The notes under the pieces were generated by a model. The model worked only from the letters and a program-made list of their open reading frames with translations. It ran no database searches and had not been told where the DNA came from. The translations under genes and the position numbers were made by a program. From Nitritalea halalkaliphila LW7 (lineage in GTDB: Bacteria; Bacteroidota; Bacteroidia; Cytophagales; Cyclobacteriaceae), in the NCBI RefSeq assembly GCF_000265075.1, contig NZ_AJYA01000022.1:1-54058 (forward strand): a stretch of 54,058 nt of DNA, read 5' to 3'. This document shows, piece after piece, positions 43,312-53,214 of the stretch (position 1 is its first letter; the number at the start of each line of letters is the position of its first letter).

Positions 43312-45189
43312 TCAGCTACTGACGACTCCTTCTGCGCGCAGTTCCTCCACGAAAGCAGCAAAAACCTCCTGATGCCGCGCTAAATTAAACACGGGCGCCA
43401 CGGCCACACGGGCGATATAGTCCTTGTCCTCCTCCTTCGTAGTACCCTGCGTAGAGGTGGCAGGAATAGTCCAGTAACAGCCCTTCAGCTGCCCATAACT
43501 CACACAATACTTGCTCTCCTCAGGAATTTCTCGGATCATGCGCTCGATGAGCCGCAAGTTTAAGGCACGCTTGAAGGCTTCGCGCTCTTCTGGACGCGTT
43601 CCACGAGTGGGCAAGTCTAAAGAGAACACAGAGGGACGAAAGCCCCTTTGCGCCAGCGCCTCGGAAACAAAATGTATATGCGCTTGCGGCAAAACCTCTC
43701 GAATAAAGGCGACGAAAGCTGCGGTCTGCTCATAGGCCTTCTGGATGCGTTCTAGCATGCTCGGCAACTGCTCACGCAGGATTTCTAGCTGCTGCAGGGT
43801 AGCGCCATTATCGCAGAGTAGGAGCTGCTGCTCGATTAGGGGCATGTATTCCTCTGCGGCAGGATTCGCACTGGCATAGGCGGCCGTACACCTACCTCCA
43901 CTGGGAAACTTAGAGCCGCTGACATAGGAAAGCGTCGGCACCGCATGAAGTGGGCTGCTCTCACTTAAAAAGGGGACATTCGGACAGAAGGTTTGGTCAA
44001 GCAGTAAGACCGCAGGAACCGCAGCGGTGCCAGAAGGTGTGAACTGTGGCTGTAGCAGGCAGGCAGCCAGGGCCTCAAGATCCGGAACTTCCACGCGCGG
44101 ATTTGTCGGGATTTCAGCGATCACGTAAGGCACCGCGTCTACCGCCGCAAGCTGCGCTAATATGGTTTGCAGGCTGCTGACCATATCATGCTTACCATCT
44201 ACTGGAAAATCCACTATATCCACCTGAGGCAGAAGAGCCGCCACCCGACGTGCCTGATCGTTCGTTCCTCCGTAGCAGTTGGGCGGCACCACGAAGGCAA
44301 TTTGCTTCTCGGGAAAGTGCTCCTGGGCATGTGCCACCAGGCCCATCATTAAGGCATACTGCATGGACAAACCACTCGAAGCGAAAAGGGGCTTTCCCGA
44401 AGGGCTCTGCGTAATCTCTCGGACAAGTTGCTCCAAAACTGGGAGATGCTGCGCGCGCTGCTCTAGTTCGGAAGGAACTGGTCCACGCTCCCCTACAAGC
44501 TGCTGAAGCGCGCACAAGCTCTGCTGGGGTGTCATGGCGATGGTCTCTCTACGGCGCACATGCTGGATTTCTGCGGAATAGTCTTGCACTTCTTCAGCTG
44601 CCAGCCAGACGATTGTCCCTAAGCCCTGCACCTGCATCAGCTGAATAGCGCAGCCGCCGCGCTCCTGAAAAGGAACCAGCTGAGGCTGCTCCTCGTACCA
44701 TACCGTGGTTCCCGCAAATGGTCTTGGCTCCTTCCCTACTTCTAGCTGTTCCAGCTCAAAGGAATAACCATAGACTTGTCTTAAAGTGTGTGGGTCTAGC
44801 TGAATCGGAAGTGTCCCGGTATGCAGTAAGCGCGTCGCCTTGCCCAGCAACTTGTTTTGACGTAAAATGGCCAAAAAAGGCATAGTCGTAGAAGCGAAGC
44901 TTATGCAATGCGCGGCTTGGCCACCTACGGGAATCATCAGTGCCCACTCCAGCAGGCAGGACAGTGGATGTCCTAAGCGAATATAATCGTAGGCAGTAGG
45001 CAGCTGCGCTAATGACTCTGTATCCAGTCGATCCGTCTGTACTAAAGCCTGAAAAGCATCTAAAAAGGCTGTTTTCGCTTGACTCTCTTGGTAAATATCC
45101 AGGCGGTGCGTGGTAAGGGTGAGCCAGTCAGCAGGCATATTCGCTAGGGTCTGGCGCAGCACCGTCCAGGGAAGTTCTCTATTGCTCAT
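43312..45189 (-). CDS. Large PLP-dependent transferase related to Cys/Met-metabolism enzymes
   Basis: About 625 residues from ATG 45189 (MSNRELPWTVLRQTLANMP); 13 more are possible from 45228. The C-terminal 380 residues resemble cystathionine gamma-synthase/lyase-type enzymes. There is PLFASSGLSMQYALMMGLVA (phosphate-binding start), YVIAEIPTNPRVEVPDLEAL, VLLLDQTFCPN and the PLP-Lys in LSYVSGSKFPSGGRCTAAYA. The first 230 residues have no counterpart in normal 380-400-residue members. The exact reaction is unknown; transsulfuration or Met gamma-lyase-like chemistry is possible. Monocistronic and convergent with the NTF2-like gene. Confidence 0.75.
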   Translation of the reverse strand: MSNRELPWTVLRQTLANMPADWLTLTTHRLDIYQESQAKTAFLDAFQALVQTDRLDTESLAQLPTAYDYIRLGHPLSCLLEWALMIPVGGQAAHCISFASTTMPFLAILRQNKLLGKATRLLHTGTLPIQLDPHTLRQVYGYSFELEQLEVGKEPRPFAGTTVWYEEQPQLVPFQERGGCAIQLMQVQGLGTIVWLAAEEVQDYSAEIQHVRRRETIAMTPQQSLCALQQLVGERGPVPSELEQRAQHLPVLEQLVREITQSPSGKPLFASSGLSMQYALMMGLVAHAQEHFPEKQIAFVVPPNCYGGTNDQARRVAALLPQVDIVDFPVDGKHDMVSSLQTILAQLAAVDAVPYVIAEIPTNPRVEVPDLEALAACLLQPQFTPSGTAAVPAVLLLDQTFCPNVPFLSESSPLHAVPTLSYVSGSKFPSGGRCTAAYASANPAAEEYMPLIEQQLLLCDNGATLQQLEILREQLPSMLERIQKAYEQTAAFVAFIREVLPQAHIHFVSEALAQRGFRPSVFSLDLPTRGTRPEEREAFKRALNLRLIERMIREIPEESKYCVSYGQLKGCYWTIPATSTQGTTKEEDKDYIARVAVAPVFNLARHQEVFAAFVEELRAEGVVSS

Positions 45190-45306
45190 GGGATTTATTC
45201 TTATCATTACAATACTACGAAATTTCAAGAAAAGCAGGCAGGGATTGGACTAGAATAAGGGATTGACTACTGTTCAAAAAATACTGACTCACGTTCAAGC
45301 CATGTA

Positions 45307-45342
45307 TAAAAAAAGGAAGGCCTCGCTTAGACCCTCCCTTTT
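45307..45342 (-). terminator. Terminator downstream of the fatty-acid CoA ligase gene
   Basis: Minus strand: AAAGGGAGG and CCTTCCTTT form a 9-bp stem with one G-T pair and a 12-nt loop, followed by T (45310-45307). It lies 31 bp after the ligase stop codon. Confidence 0.65.
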
Positions 45343-45373
45343 AAAAGCCGCAGGCATGCAGCTGCTATAGCTT

Positions 45374-47080
45374 TTATGCCTTTAATTTGGCCTCATGCGC
45401 TTCCTTAATTTTACGTCTCAGGATTTTGCCCACGTTCGACTTCGGCAGCTCCTCAGTAAAATAAATTTCACGCGGTACTTTATAGTTGGTCAAGTTTTCT
45501 TTCGCGAAAGCGATCAACTCTTTTTCGGTAGGGTTTCCTTTTGGCACCACATAGGCCACCACTTTTTCGGTAGATTTTTCATCTGGCATACCGATTACCC
45601 CCACTTCTAACACCCCCTCGTGAGAGGCTAAGGCATTTTCTACTTCATTTGGATAGACATTAAAGCCAGAGACAAGGATCATTTCCTTCTTGCGATCGAC
45701 GATTTTCACGTAGCCATCCTCATCGATAATGGCGATATCACCCGTCTTAAACCATTCTCCATCCATCACCTTTTCGGTCTCATCTGGTCGGTTCCAGTAG
45801 CCTTTCATGACTTGAGGGCCCTTCACGCAGAGCTCCCCTTTTTCTCCCGTTCCTAGCGTATTCCCTGCATCGTCGATTACTTTTACCTCTGTATTCGGTA
45901 AAGGCACCCCGATAGTTCCGATGCGCTCTGTTCCATCGATCGGGTTACAAGTTGCTACGGGCGAGGTCTCCGTTAAGCCATATCCTTCTGCCAGAGGCGT
46001 ACCCGTCACCGCTTGCCATTTTTCAGCAGTAGCCTTCTGCACAGCCATGCCACCCCCCACGGTAATTTTCAAGCCGGAGAAGTCTAAAGCACGGAAACTC
46101 TCTTGGTTTAAGAGGCCATTAAAGAGCGTATTCACCCCGGTAATCACAGAGAATTTATGCTTGCCCAGCTCCTTAATAAAAGCCGGCATATCGCGTGGGT
46201 TGGTAATTAAAACATTATGCGCTCCGATTTTCAGCATCGCCAGGCAGTTCACTGTCAAAGCGAAAATATGATAAAGTGGCAGCGCAGTGATGACGATTTC
46301 TTCTTTTTCCTTTAGCTTCGGCTTCATCCAAGAAGAAATCTGCTGCATATTCGCCACGATATTTCCGTGCGTAAGCTCCGCTCCCTTCGACACCCCAGTA
46401 GTGCCCCCGGTATACTGTAGGTAGGCGGCATCACCTAACCCCATCTCGGTAGGCTGGAATGTACTGTTTTGGCCCCTGGCCAAAGCCTCTTTAAAGCGAA
46501 TCGCACCCGGTAAGCTATAAGTAGGGACCATCTTCTTGATGTACTTCACGACGAAGTTGACGATTCCCCCTTTTAATCCCCCGAGTAGATCCCCTAACTC
46601 TGTGATGATCACATGCTTGGCAGGGATATCCTTGCGGATTTTTTCTAAGTTAAAAGCGAAGTTTGCCAAAATCACGATAGCATCTGCCTGTGAATCGGTA
46701 AACTGATGCTTCATTTCTGAGGCCGTATAGAGTGGATTGGTGTTTACGACTACCATTCCGGCACGTAAAATCCCAAACATGGCTACCGGGTACTGTAGAC
46801 AGTTGGGCATTTGAATGGCTACTTTGGCACCTTTTTTTAATTTCAAATCATTTTGTAAAAAGGCCGCGAACTGGCGGGAAAGCGTATCCAGCTCATTAAA
46901 GCTGATTGTTTTGCCCATGCACTCGTAGGCAGTAGCAGCGCCAAACTTGCGCACCGACTCTTCGAAAAGTGCTGTTACGGACGTATAGGCCTGAACGTCA
47001 ACTTCTTTATCGACGGACTTGGGATAAAATTTCAACCACGGATATTGTTCCATTCCTCCTGTATTTTGGGTTTTAGACAC
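45374..47080 (-). CDS. fadD: Long-chain fatty acid-CoA ligase
   Basis: 568 residues. It activates fatty acids to acyl-CoA through an acyl-AMP. The AMP-binding P-loop is YLQYTGGTTGVSKGAELTHG (about residue 215), followed by LAEGYGLTETSPVATCNP, EWFKTGDIAIIDEDGYVKIV and IVDRKKEMILVSGFNVYPNE, with the catalytic Lys in LPKSNVGKILRRKI near the end. All are typical of FadD. The next gene upstream on the same strand is an acyl-CoA dehydrogenase, so both serve beta-oxidation. They are separated by a terminator (47233-47265), so they are distinct transcripts. Confidence 0.93.
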   Translation of the reverse strand: MSKTQNTGGMEQYPWLKFYPKSVDKEVDVQAYTSVTALFEESVRKFGAATAYECMGKTISFNELDTLSRQFAAFLQNDLKLKKGAKVAIQMPNCLQYPVAMFGILRAGMVVVNTNPLYTASEMKHQFTDSQADAIVILANFAFNLEKIRKDIPAKHVIITELGDLLGGLKGGIVNFVVKYIKKMVPTYSLPGAIRFKEALARGQNSTFQPTEMGLGDAAYLQYTGGTTGVSKGAELTHGNIVANMQQISSWMKPKLKEKEEIVITALPLYHIFALTVNCLAMLKIGAHNVLITNPRDMPAFIKELGKHKFSVITGVNTLFNGLLNQESFRALDFSGLKITVGGGMAVQKATAEKWQAVTGTPLAEGYGLTETSPVATCNPIDGTERIGTIGVPLPNTEVKVIDDAGNTLGTGEKGELCVKGPQVMKGYWNRPDETEKVMDGEWFKTGDIAIIDEDGYVKIVDRKKEMILVSGFNVYPNEVENALASHEGVLEVGVIGMPDEKSTEKVVAYVVPKGNPTEKELIAFAKENLTNYKVPREIYFTEELPKSNVGKILRRKIKEAHEAKLKA

Positions 47081-47232
47081 TTAATAAGCAGTAAACAGTT
47101 TCCAATATAGGAAAAAGTATCGAATTCAGGCCTACGGGGCCCATTTTTCTTTAGCTAACGCAAAAATGGACGAAATGGATTTGAAAATTATCTTCCACTC
47201 GTTGCTCTACCCGCATGCAAAAACCCAGGGAC

Positions 47233-47265
47233 CAAAAAAAACCTCCGCCTTCTGGCAAGAGGTTT
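47233..47265 (-). terminator. Terminator downstream of the acyl-CoA dehydrogenase gene
   Basis: Minus strand: AAACCTC/GAGGTTT stem with a 13-nt loop, followed by seven T (47240-47234). The 254-bp gap 47081-47334 holds nothing else; a 68-codon plus-strand frame across the terminator does not look coding. Confidence 0.7.
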
Positions 47266-47334
47266 TCATTCAAGCATGGATAAAAGCAAAAAGGATAAGC
47301 GCTTACAAGCTCCTGTGCTCCTCCCGAATAGGGC

Positions 47335-48492
47335 CTACTGCAGGACCTTTCGAGCTATCAGTTCCTTCATAATTTCATTTGTTCCTGCATAGATACGTTG
47401 TACCCGCGCATCCGCATAAGCACGTGCGACAGGATACTCCCACATATAACCGTAACCACCATGTAGCTGCACACATTCATCTGCCACATCGCACTGCAGC
47501 TCGGTCATGGTGTACTTGGCAGCAGAAGCCATCGCCGCGTCTACTTGCTTGTTTTGGTGCATGAGCACGAGCTGGTCACAGTAGATGCGCGCTTGCTCCA
47601 GCTTGGCGGACATCTCGGCTAACTTAAATCGCGTGTTTTGGAAATCTGCCACCGTTTTGCCGAAGGCCGGACGAGATTTCACATAGTCTACTGTGGCGCG
47701 GAAGGTAAACTCGGCCAGCGCCAGCGCTGCAAAGGCCACGATCAGGCGCTCCTGTGCGAGTTCGGTCATCAGGTATTTAAAGCCCTCCCCTACGTTTCCT
47801 AAAAGATTCTCCTTAGGCACCTGTACATCTTCGAAAAACAGTTCGCAGGTATCCTGAGCATGTAGTCCTACTTTTTCGAAGGGCTTGCCCTTACTAAAGC
47901 CTGCCATATCCTTATCGACGATAAACAAGCTGATTCCCTTTGCTCCCTTAGTCGGGTCTGTTTTAGCGGCCACCACGACCACATCTGCTAGGTAGCCGTT
48001 CGTGATAAACGTTTTCGAACCATTTATCAGATAGTGATCGCCCTTGTCTTCGGCTGTGGCACGGATATTTTGGAGGTCACTCCCAGCGCCCGGCTCCGTC
48101 ATGGCCACTGCACTGATTAATTTACCCTGCACCATACCTGGAATGTAGCGTGCCTTAGCGGCCTCGGTACCATAGTGCAAAATATACGGAAACACGATAT
48201 CACTATGCAGTGGGTACCCGATGGCGGGCCCTGCACAACCGCTGAGGCCCAGCTCCTCCACGAAGATGGCATTATAGCGGAAATCATCGATGCCCATGCC
48301 TCCATAAGACTCAGGTGCCTGAAGGCAAAGGAACCCATTTTCACCTAATTTTTCCCAAGAGGTGCGGGAAACCATTTTATTCTTCTCCCATTCTGCATTA
48401 TGCGGAATGATCTCACGGGCGATAAACTCCCGTACGGACTGGCGAAACATTTCGTGTTCTTCGCCATACATGCTGCGTGGAAAACTGTTCAT
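47335..48492 (-). CDS. Acyl-CoA dehydrogenase
   Basis: About 385 residues from ATG 48492 (MNSFPRSMYGEEHEMFRQSV); 29 upstream residues in frame are improbable. FAD-dependent first step of beta-oxidation. Signatures: AVAMTEPGAGSDLQNIRATA (FAD/substrate), GFKYLMTELAQERLIVAFAA and QLHGGYGYMWEYPVARAYAD, with the catalytic-base position in RIYAGTNEIMKELIARKVL (Glu of GTNEIM). It probably acts on long-chain acyl-CoA made by the neighbouring ligase; chain-length preference cannot be read. Confidence 0.94.
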   Translation of the reverse strand: MNSFPRSMYGEEHEMFRQSVREFIAREIIPHNAEWEKNKMVSRTSWEKLGENGFLCLQAPESYGGMGIDDFRYNAIFVEELGLSGCAGPAIGYPLHSDIVFPYILHYGTEAAKARYIPGMVQGKLISAVAMTEPGAGSDLQNIRATAEDKGDHYLINGSKTFITNGYLADVVVVAAKTDPTKGAKGISLFIVDKDMAGFSKGKPFEKVGLHAQDTCELFFEDVQVPKENLLGNVGEGFKYLMTELAQERLIVAFAALALAEFTFRATVDYVKSRPAFGKTVADFQNTRFKLAEMSAKLEQARIYCDQLVLMHQNKQVDAAMASAAKYTMTELQCDVADECVQLHGGYGYMWEYPVARAYADARVQRIYAGTNEIMKELIARKVLQ

Positions 48493-48629
48493 TATAATCG
48501 GGTTTATAGCTGCGGAATTTTTTCTATCTTTTAGGGAACGAACTTGCCCTAAAAAGCATAAATATAAGGAAATTAGCACATATAAAAAATAATCTGCCGT
48601 TTATTTCCTTACCTTAAGCAGGATCCCCA

Positions 48630-48674
48630 GTAGCTAAAAAAGCTGCTTCCGAAGAAACAGCTTTTTTTAGCTAC
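48630..48674. terminator. Long hairpin terminator downstream of the M28 peptidase gene
   Basis: GTAGCTAAAAAAGCTG (48630-48645) pairs with CAGCTTTTTTTAGCTAC (48658-48674), with one extra T. The A and T tracts are inside the stem. It lies 12 bp after the peptidase stop. Confidence 0.75.
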
Positions 48675-48685
48675 AGCCTTATCGC

Positions 48686-50221
48686 TTACCAAGGTTTACG
48701 TGGCAGTTTCTCGTCACGCTGTGCGGTGTGATAGACCATCGCCGCTACGATGATCGCCGCCTGCTGCATGTCAGGCATCTGCATACGCTCATACAGGTCC
48801 ATGTTCGTGTGATACCCAATACCATAGTCGATCGGATCCTGAATAAACTGGAAACCCGGAACGCCTACTGCTTGGAATGCCACGTGATCCGTAGAGCCCG
48901 TGTTACGCGTGGTCACCGTGTTAGCACCCATTTCATGAAAAGGAGTAAACCATTTTTGGAAGATAGGGACCAGTTGATCGTCTCCCTCGAGGTAAATCCC
49001 ACGGATTTTTCCAGACCCATTATCTATATTATAATAGGCGGATATTTTATCCCATTCTGCCTTCTTTTCTTTCGTAGAGCGGTTAGCTACATATTTTTCT
49101 ACATAGCCTCTAGAACCGAAAAGTCCCTGCTCTTCTTCTCCCCATAAAGCGATCCGAATGGTACGCTTTGGCTGAAAGCCAATGGCCTTTAAAATACGCA
49201 TGGCTTCCATCATCACCACCACACCGGCAGCATTATCATTCGCTCCAGTGCCAGCGTGCCAGCTGTCTAAGTGGCCACCGATCATCACGATCTCCTCTTT
49301 AAGTGCACGGTCCGTACCCGGAAAGTCGGCTAAAACATTGTAGCCTTTATAATCATCGTCTAACCACTCCACCTGAATCTCCGCTTCTATGCGCACTTCC
49401 TTACCATTCTGGAGTAAGCGCTGCATGCGGCCGAAATGCTCCATGGCGATTTCCATTTCAGGAAGCGTAGGCTTTTTGTCCGTAGAAAAAGAACCCGCGC
49501 GCGTGTGGAAAACAGTTCCAAAAGAACCCCGTGTCCCTGTAATTTTTAGCGCTACGCCTTCTTCTAAAAGCAAGCTGGACAGCTGCGCATCTAAGGCACG
49601 CTGGGCACGCATGGCCTCCAGCTGTGCTGGGGTGTAGCGACCACGAAAGACGCCTAAATTCACCATTTTAAGTGCTTCAAGTTGCTCGTCGGTAAACCTG
49701 CGCGCCTGCGGATCGAAGCCTGGAGTCAGCGAAACTGGGGCCTGAGCCACCATCACCGCTTTGCCACGCAGCTGCCCTTTATACTTTTCTAAATCTTCTG
49801 CTTTATTCACCTCCACCAGGACTACTTCTGAGTCGATAAAGCCAGCGGTGCCCTCGGTCCAAGCCTTTGGGTAACCGATAATCTGCGCATAGTAAGGCGC
49901 TTTCATGGCGATGTAAGACTTTTTTACATCCCAGCCACGGCCGAACTCTCCATAACTATCGATGCGTACATTTTGCAATCCCCACTCCTTAAATTTCTCG
50001 GCAGTCCACTCGCGTGCATTCCGCAAGTTAGTGGAACCCGAAAGGCGTGGGCCCAGAAAATCAGTGAGGTGAAAGCTTAAATCTTCTACCTGAGAGTTGG
50101 TTTTGCCCTCATTTTTAATTTTGTACACAGCATCTAGCTCCAGCTTTTCCTGGGCGAAAGCCAGACTGCTCAGCATACAGCAAGCGAGTAAAAAATACCC
50201 TCTAAGTGTTAATCGTGTCAT
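48686..50221 (-). CDS. Secreted M28-family zinc aminopeptidase
   Basis: About 511 residues from ATG 50221 (MTRLTLRGYFLLACCMLSSL, cleavage near AFAQ). The frame is open to 50272. An N-terminal region holds a PA-domain insert (GFIDSEVVLVEVNKAEDLEK; LRGKAVMVAQAPVSL). The M28 catalytic domain has the metal ligands and base in order: VMIGGHLDSWHAGTGANDNA (His, Asp), LWGEEEQGLFGSRGY (Glu pair), STDHVAFQAVGVPGFQFIQD (Asp) and GYHTNMD (His). It probably removes N-terminal residues from peptides in the periplasm or outside the cell. Alone, with its own terminator. Confidence 0.9.
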   Translation of the reverse strand: MTRLTLRGYFLLACCMLSSLAFAQEKLELDAVYKIKNEGKTNSQVEDLSFHLTDFLGPRLSGSTNLRNAREWTAEKFKEWGLQNVRIDSYGEFGRGWDVKKSYIAMKAPYYAQIIGYPKAWTEGTAGFIDSEVVLVEVNKAEDLEKYKGQLRGKAVMVAQAPVSLTPGFDPQARRFTDEQLEALKMVNLGVFRGRYTPAQLEAMRAQRALDAQLSSLLLEEGVALKITGTRGSFGTVFHTRAGSFSTDKKPTLPEMEIAMEHFGRMQRLLQNGKEVRIEAEIQVEWLDDDYKGYNVLADFPGTDRALKEEIVMIGGHLDSWHAGTGANDNAAGVVVMMEAMRILKAIGFQPKRTIRIALWGEEEQGLFGSRGYVEKYVANRSTKEKKAEWDKISAYYNIDNGSGKIRGIYLEGDDQLVPIFQKWFTPFHEMGANTVTTRNTGSTDHVAFQAVGVPGFQFIQDPIDYGIGYHTNMDLYERMQMPDMQQAAIIVAAMVYHTAQRDEKLPRKPW

Positions 50222-50327
50222 TGTATGTGCGTTATCTTTAGTGAAAAACGTGTGAAGTACACGGTAAGACAAAATTCTAAAATCTTCTCACATCTGACCA
50301 ACCATTCATATAATTTAAAGAAAAAGG

Positions 50328-50360
50328 AAAAACCAGGGTCGGTATGTTGCCCTGGCTTTT
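50328..50360 (-). terminator. Terminator downstream of the secreted hypothetical protein
   Basis: Minus strand: GCCAGGG and CCCTGGT form the stem with an 11-nt loop, followed by TTTTTCC. It lies about 20 bp after the stop of the gene at 50382. Confidence 0.75.
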
Positions 50361-50381
50361 CTGCGAAAGAAGCAATAGGAA

Positions 50382-51011
50382 TTAAAAGGTGTGGTAAAAA
50401 CTTGTTTTTCCCGCTTGGGTTAGGACAAGTTGATGTCCGCGCAGCTGATTACCCTTCAGACGAAACCGGCGCTCCCGTTTTTCGCCATCCTGTACGACCT
50501 CCTGATGGAGTAGTCGCCCATCCGCATGGAACAGTTCGACCTGCACCGCTCCTGCTGAGGCGATGACCACCTGAAACTGCGCGTGATCGCTTAACTCCAC
50601 TTTTGCCTGCACCGCTTCTTTTTGTGGAACCGTTCTAAATGCGATTGGATGGAGTACCTGTGCACCACTTTCGAGATGTGTGATGCGCACCTGGGCAGCT
50701 TGGTTTTTGCCTTCGGCAAAGCGAAAGGGCTGTACGACTCCTCCTGGATTTTTGTGAATATGGCGCTTGGCCATCGACTGTCCTGAAGTGCTCAGAATTT
50801 CGACCTTAAAAGCACCGAGCGCTGCATCCGCTTGGACATACAGTCGGTCCACCGAACAGTAAATGCGTGAATGTGCTTCTACGAAGCGCTCCATTTTAGC
50901 TTCTTTTTCTGCATCATGAGCAGAAGTGGATGAAGAAATGGATGTGCTGGCAGCCAGTGGACGTAGTGCCAAAGAAAGGATTAAGGCGAAAGTGAAGATG
51001 GAAGTTTTCAT
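50382..51011 (-). CDS. Secreted protein of unknown function
   Basis: 209 residues. A signal peptide (MKTSIFTFALILSLALRPLA) is followed by a Ser-rich linker (STSISSSTSAHDAEKEAK) and two beta-rich repeats of about 75 residues with related wording: AFKVEILSTSGQSMAKRHIH, then AVQVELFHADGRLLHQEVVQ. The 'VElfdadGrllhqe' pattern is like the T9SS type-A sorting-domain fold, but here the domains are not at the end of a larger cargo and the Lys-rich terminus is absent. Family unknown. It stands alone between a terminator and a 475-bp non-coding gap. Confidence 0.6.
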   Translation of the reverse strand: MKTSIFTFALILSLALRPLAASTSISSSTSAHDAEKEAKMERFVEAHSRIYCSVDRLYVQADAALGAFKVEILSTSGQSMAKRHIHKNPGGVVQPFRFAEGKNQAAQVRITHLESGAQVLHPIAFRTVPQKEAVQAKVELSDHAQFQVVIASAGAVQVELFHADGRLLHQEVVQDGEKRERRFRLKGNQLRGHQLVLTQAGKTSFYHTF

Positions 51012-51486
51012 GCGGCTCTTGTTTAAATTGTTTGGAATAAGCTCTTTGTTTGATCAGGTTATATGCGAATCTTTGGCCAGCGGATAGCGGGAGTCTGGCC
51101 GTGGACATGGCCAACAGGAGCTACTACTTTTTGGCACGCTAGCCTCGGAGCGCCAGGAGAGCGAAAATGGACAAAAATGCAACAAGCGGTCAGGGGCATG
51201 TTCTATTTTGAGACAGCATGATGCAGCAGAAGCATGCATAAGTGGCCCAAAAGGCCGCCTGAAAAGTAGAAAAAATTAAAAAAATAAATTTTTATTTGCC
51301 GCAGGCCACATTTCTCACCTCCGTTCGCTGTTCGCTACCGAACAGAAAGGGGTTAAAAATGAGCGCTTTTCAGAGAGACTGCGGTATCCTCAGGGCTAAT
51401 GATGGTAGCGCAGCGTAGTAGATGAACAAGGGGGAAAGACTTTTTCCTGCCCGTCCAAGAGAAAATCCTTAAGCATCTGCACGCGG
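51012..51486. other. 475-bp gap without a recognisable gene
   Basis: No frame here has protein-like character. Visible structure: a perfect 7-bp hairpin CTGTTCG/CGAACAG with a CTAC loop (51328-51345), a GGCC-AAAA-like GGCC hairpin near 51243-51256, and an AT tract at 51270-51297. The left part should carry the promoter of the gene at 50382-51011. A small RNA is possible but nothing supports it directly. Confidence 0.35.
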
Positions 51487-52981
51487 TCACTTTTCTGCCG
51501 AAGGCTTTTGGGCATCGATCCAAAGCTGACGCAGGACAGGCATCGTTTTTTCTATATAGGCCAAAAACTGAGCGCTGAAATCCCCCTCTTTGCCTTTTTT
51601 GTTACGCCCACGCATTTCCTCTTGCTGTGTAAAAGGATGTAGTCTTTTTCCAGAATTTTCTTGAAACTGCTGTTCCAGGGGGAGTCGCCTCCTCAGGTCT
51701 GCTGCGATCTTTTTAAACTGCTCCTTAGGGACAGTGGAAGCTAGCGACCAATAAGCAGGGGCATAGGCCACCATACTTTCTAATCCTATGTACCCCATAG
51801 CAGCGTTTAAGACCTTAGCTTCCTCTTTTTCGAGAGGCGTATATCCCTCCAAGTAAATTTTTTCAGAAATACTGACCGCTTCGCCAGGTTCAAAGGGCCG
51901 CGGGCGCCCTAGATTTAACTGTCCGAAAAATTTAGCCTCTAAGGAAATCTCTTTAGGATAGATCAGGTTTTCCTTGTGTCCATAAATCACCTCGAGCTGA
52001 CCGCTCATCTCACGATTACGCAGCGTTCTGCCCAGCTCAAAATTTATGTACCGATAACTTGAAAATGAGAAGCGTACCTTTTCTACACGATCCCCACTGC
52101 TGCTTGGATAAATTTTTCCTTCCCCTACCAAAAAGACAGGTAAGTTTTCATCTGCTTTCAAGCGGTCTTTTATCGTAAAATAAATGACACCCTCTTCTCC
52201 TTCAGCACCATACTTGAAGGCATAATAGGCGCTGCTTTTCTCATCTAAAGGGCCCGACACCTCTAAGGCTCTGTAGATTTCTCGTGCATAAAAAGGGGTG
52301 AGCACATAACTTTTCGTACGATCTTCATAGTCCACTGCCTTACTCGGAAGGGTATCGCCAGCGAGCGTCCAGTGAAAGCTCCGTCTTTGTTCCATAGGAA
52401 CAAAACGATTATAAGCGCTACCAGAAGTATTATCCGTAGAAAAATCCCAAGGTTTCCATTTGACATTACCTGATAACAAAGACAATCCTGCTGCTTCGAA
52501 AAAATCAAGCACTTGGCCCTTTTGCGTCACTAGAGAATAACCAGTGAAGGTTCCCAGATGAGGTGTCTGAATATATTTCTTCTGCATAGACTGACTTAGC
52601 GCTTGAACATGGGAATCCGCTTGCGCAAAGGAAGTTACATGTACGGCTTCCAAAGCAAGGTCCTCTACTTGTAAAAAAAAGGTAGAAGATGTTACATTCG
52701 GAACTTGAAAGAGCGTATCGCGAAAAAATAAACTCTGTATTAGAAAAATTTCACCAACTGGCAGAAGTGCAGTACCCGTTTCATCTGCCAACGCTTCCAC
52801 CTCTCCTGATTGATTATAAACAGGTAAAAAGGGGATGCTGACCACCTCTTTACCCTCCTGATAGGAGAACTGCACCTTTGAAAGGCCTTTAGCCTGCTGG
52901 GTAAAAGCGATTCCACTGGAGGCTAAAAAAAAGACCTATACTGAGCGCCAAACGTTTAGCAAAAGAAAAAAAAGAAGACAT
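51487..52981 (-). CDS. Secreted carboxypeptidase-regulatory-like protein (two frameshifts at the start)
   Basis: About 498 residues. The long frame starts only at a GTG (52875) in the middle of a domain. Upstream, allowing one extra T in each of two T runs (near 52962-52970 and 52921-52932), ATG 52981 reads MSSFFSFAKRLALSIGLFFL and ASSGIAFTQQAKGLSKVQFS, a normal signal peptide running into the long frame. The first 90 residues fit a CarboxypepD_reg-like sandwich (SIPFLPVYNQSGEVEALADE). The rest is unassigned, with YYAFKYGAEGEEGVIYFTIK and a Lys/Arg-rich end. It resembles in plan the gene at 36771-37982. Periplasmic or surface location is inferred. Confidence 0.6.
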
Positions 52982-53214
52982 CGCCTAAGAATTATAACGT
53001 TCTAAAATAAAGCTTATAGCTGATAAACCCGCAGAAATATAACCAAAAGCAAGTGGTAAAGTAAAGAACAAGTTGCCGCAGATCGCTATAGCGCTGGATT
53101 TAATTTCAAAAAATATTTTTTTTCATTACCGCTCTTTCCATTTCAAAGTTATTTTTGCGCTCCAATAAAAAATAAATAGGGGCTTTATGCTCAGCAAAAT
53201 AGTTACTGGACAAA

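Noticed and set aside
47166..47372. 68-codon plus frame between fadD and the acyl-CoA dehydrogenase
   Set aside because: Runs across the terminator at 47233-47265 and into the antisense of the dehydrogenase.
51054..51239. Small ORF in the 475-bp gap
   Set aside because: No conserved pattern, signal peptide or ribosome-binding site; listed only as non-coding gap.
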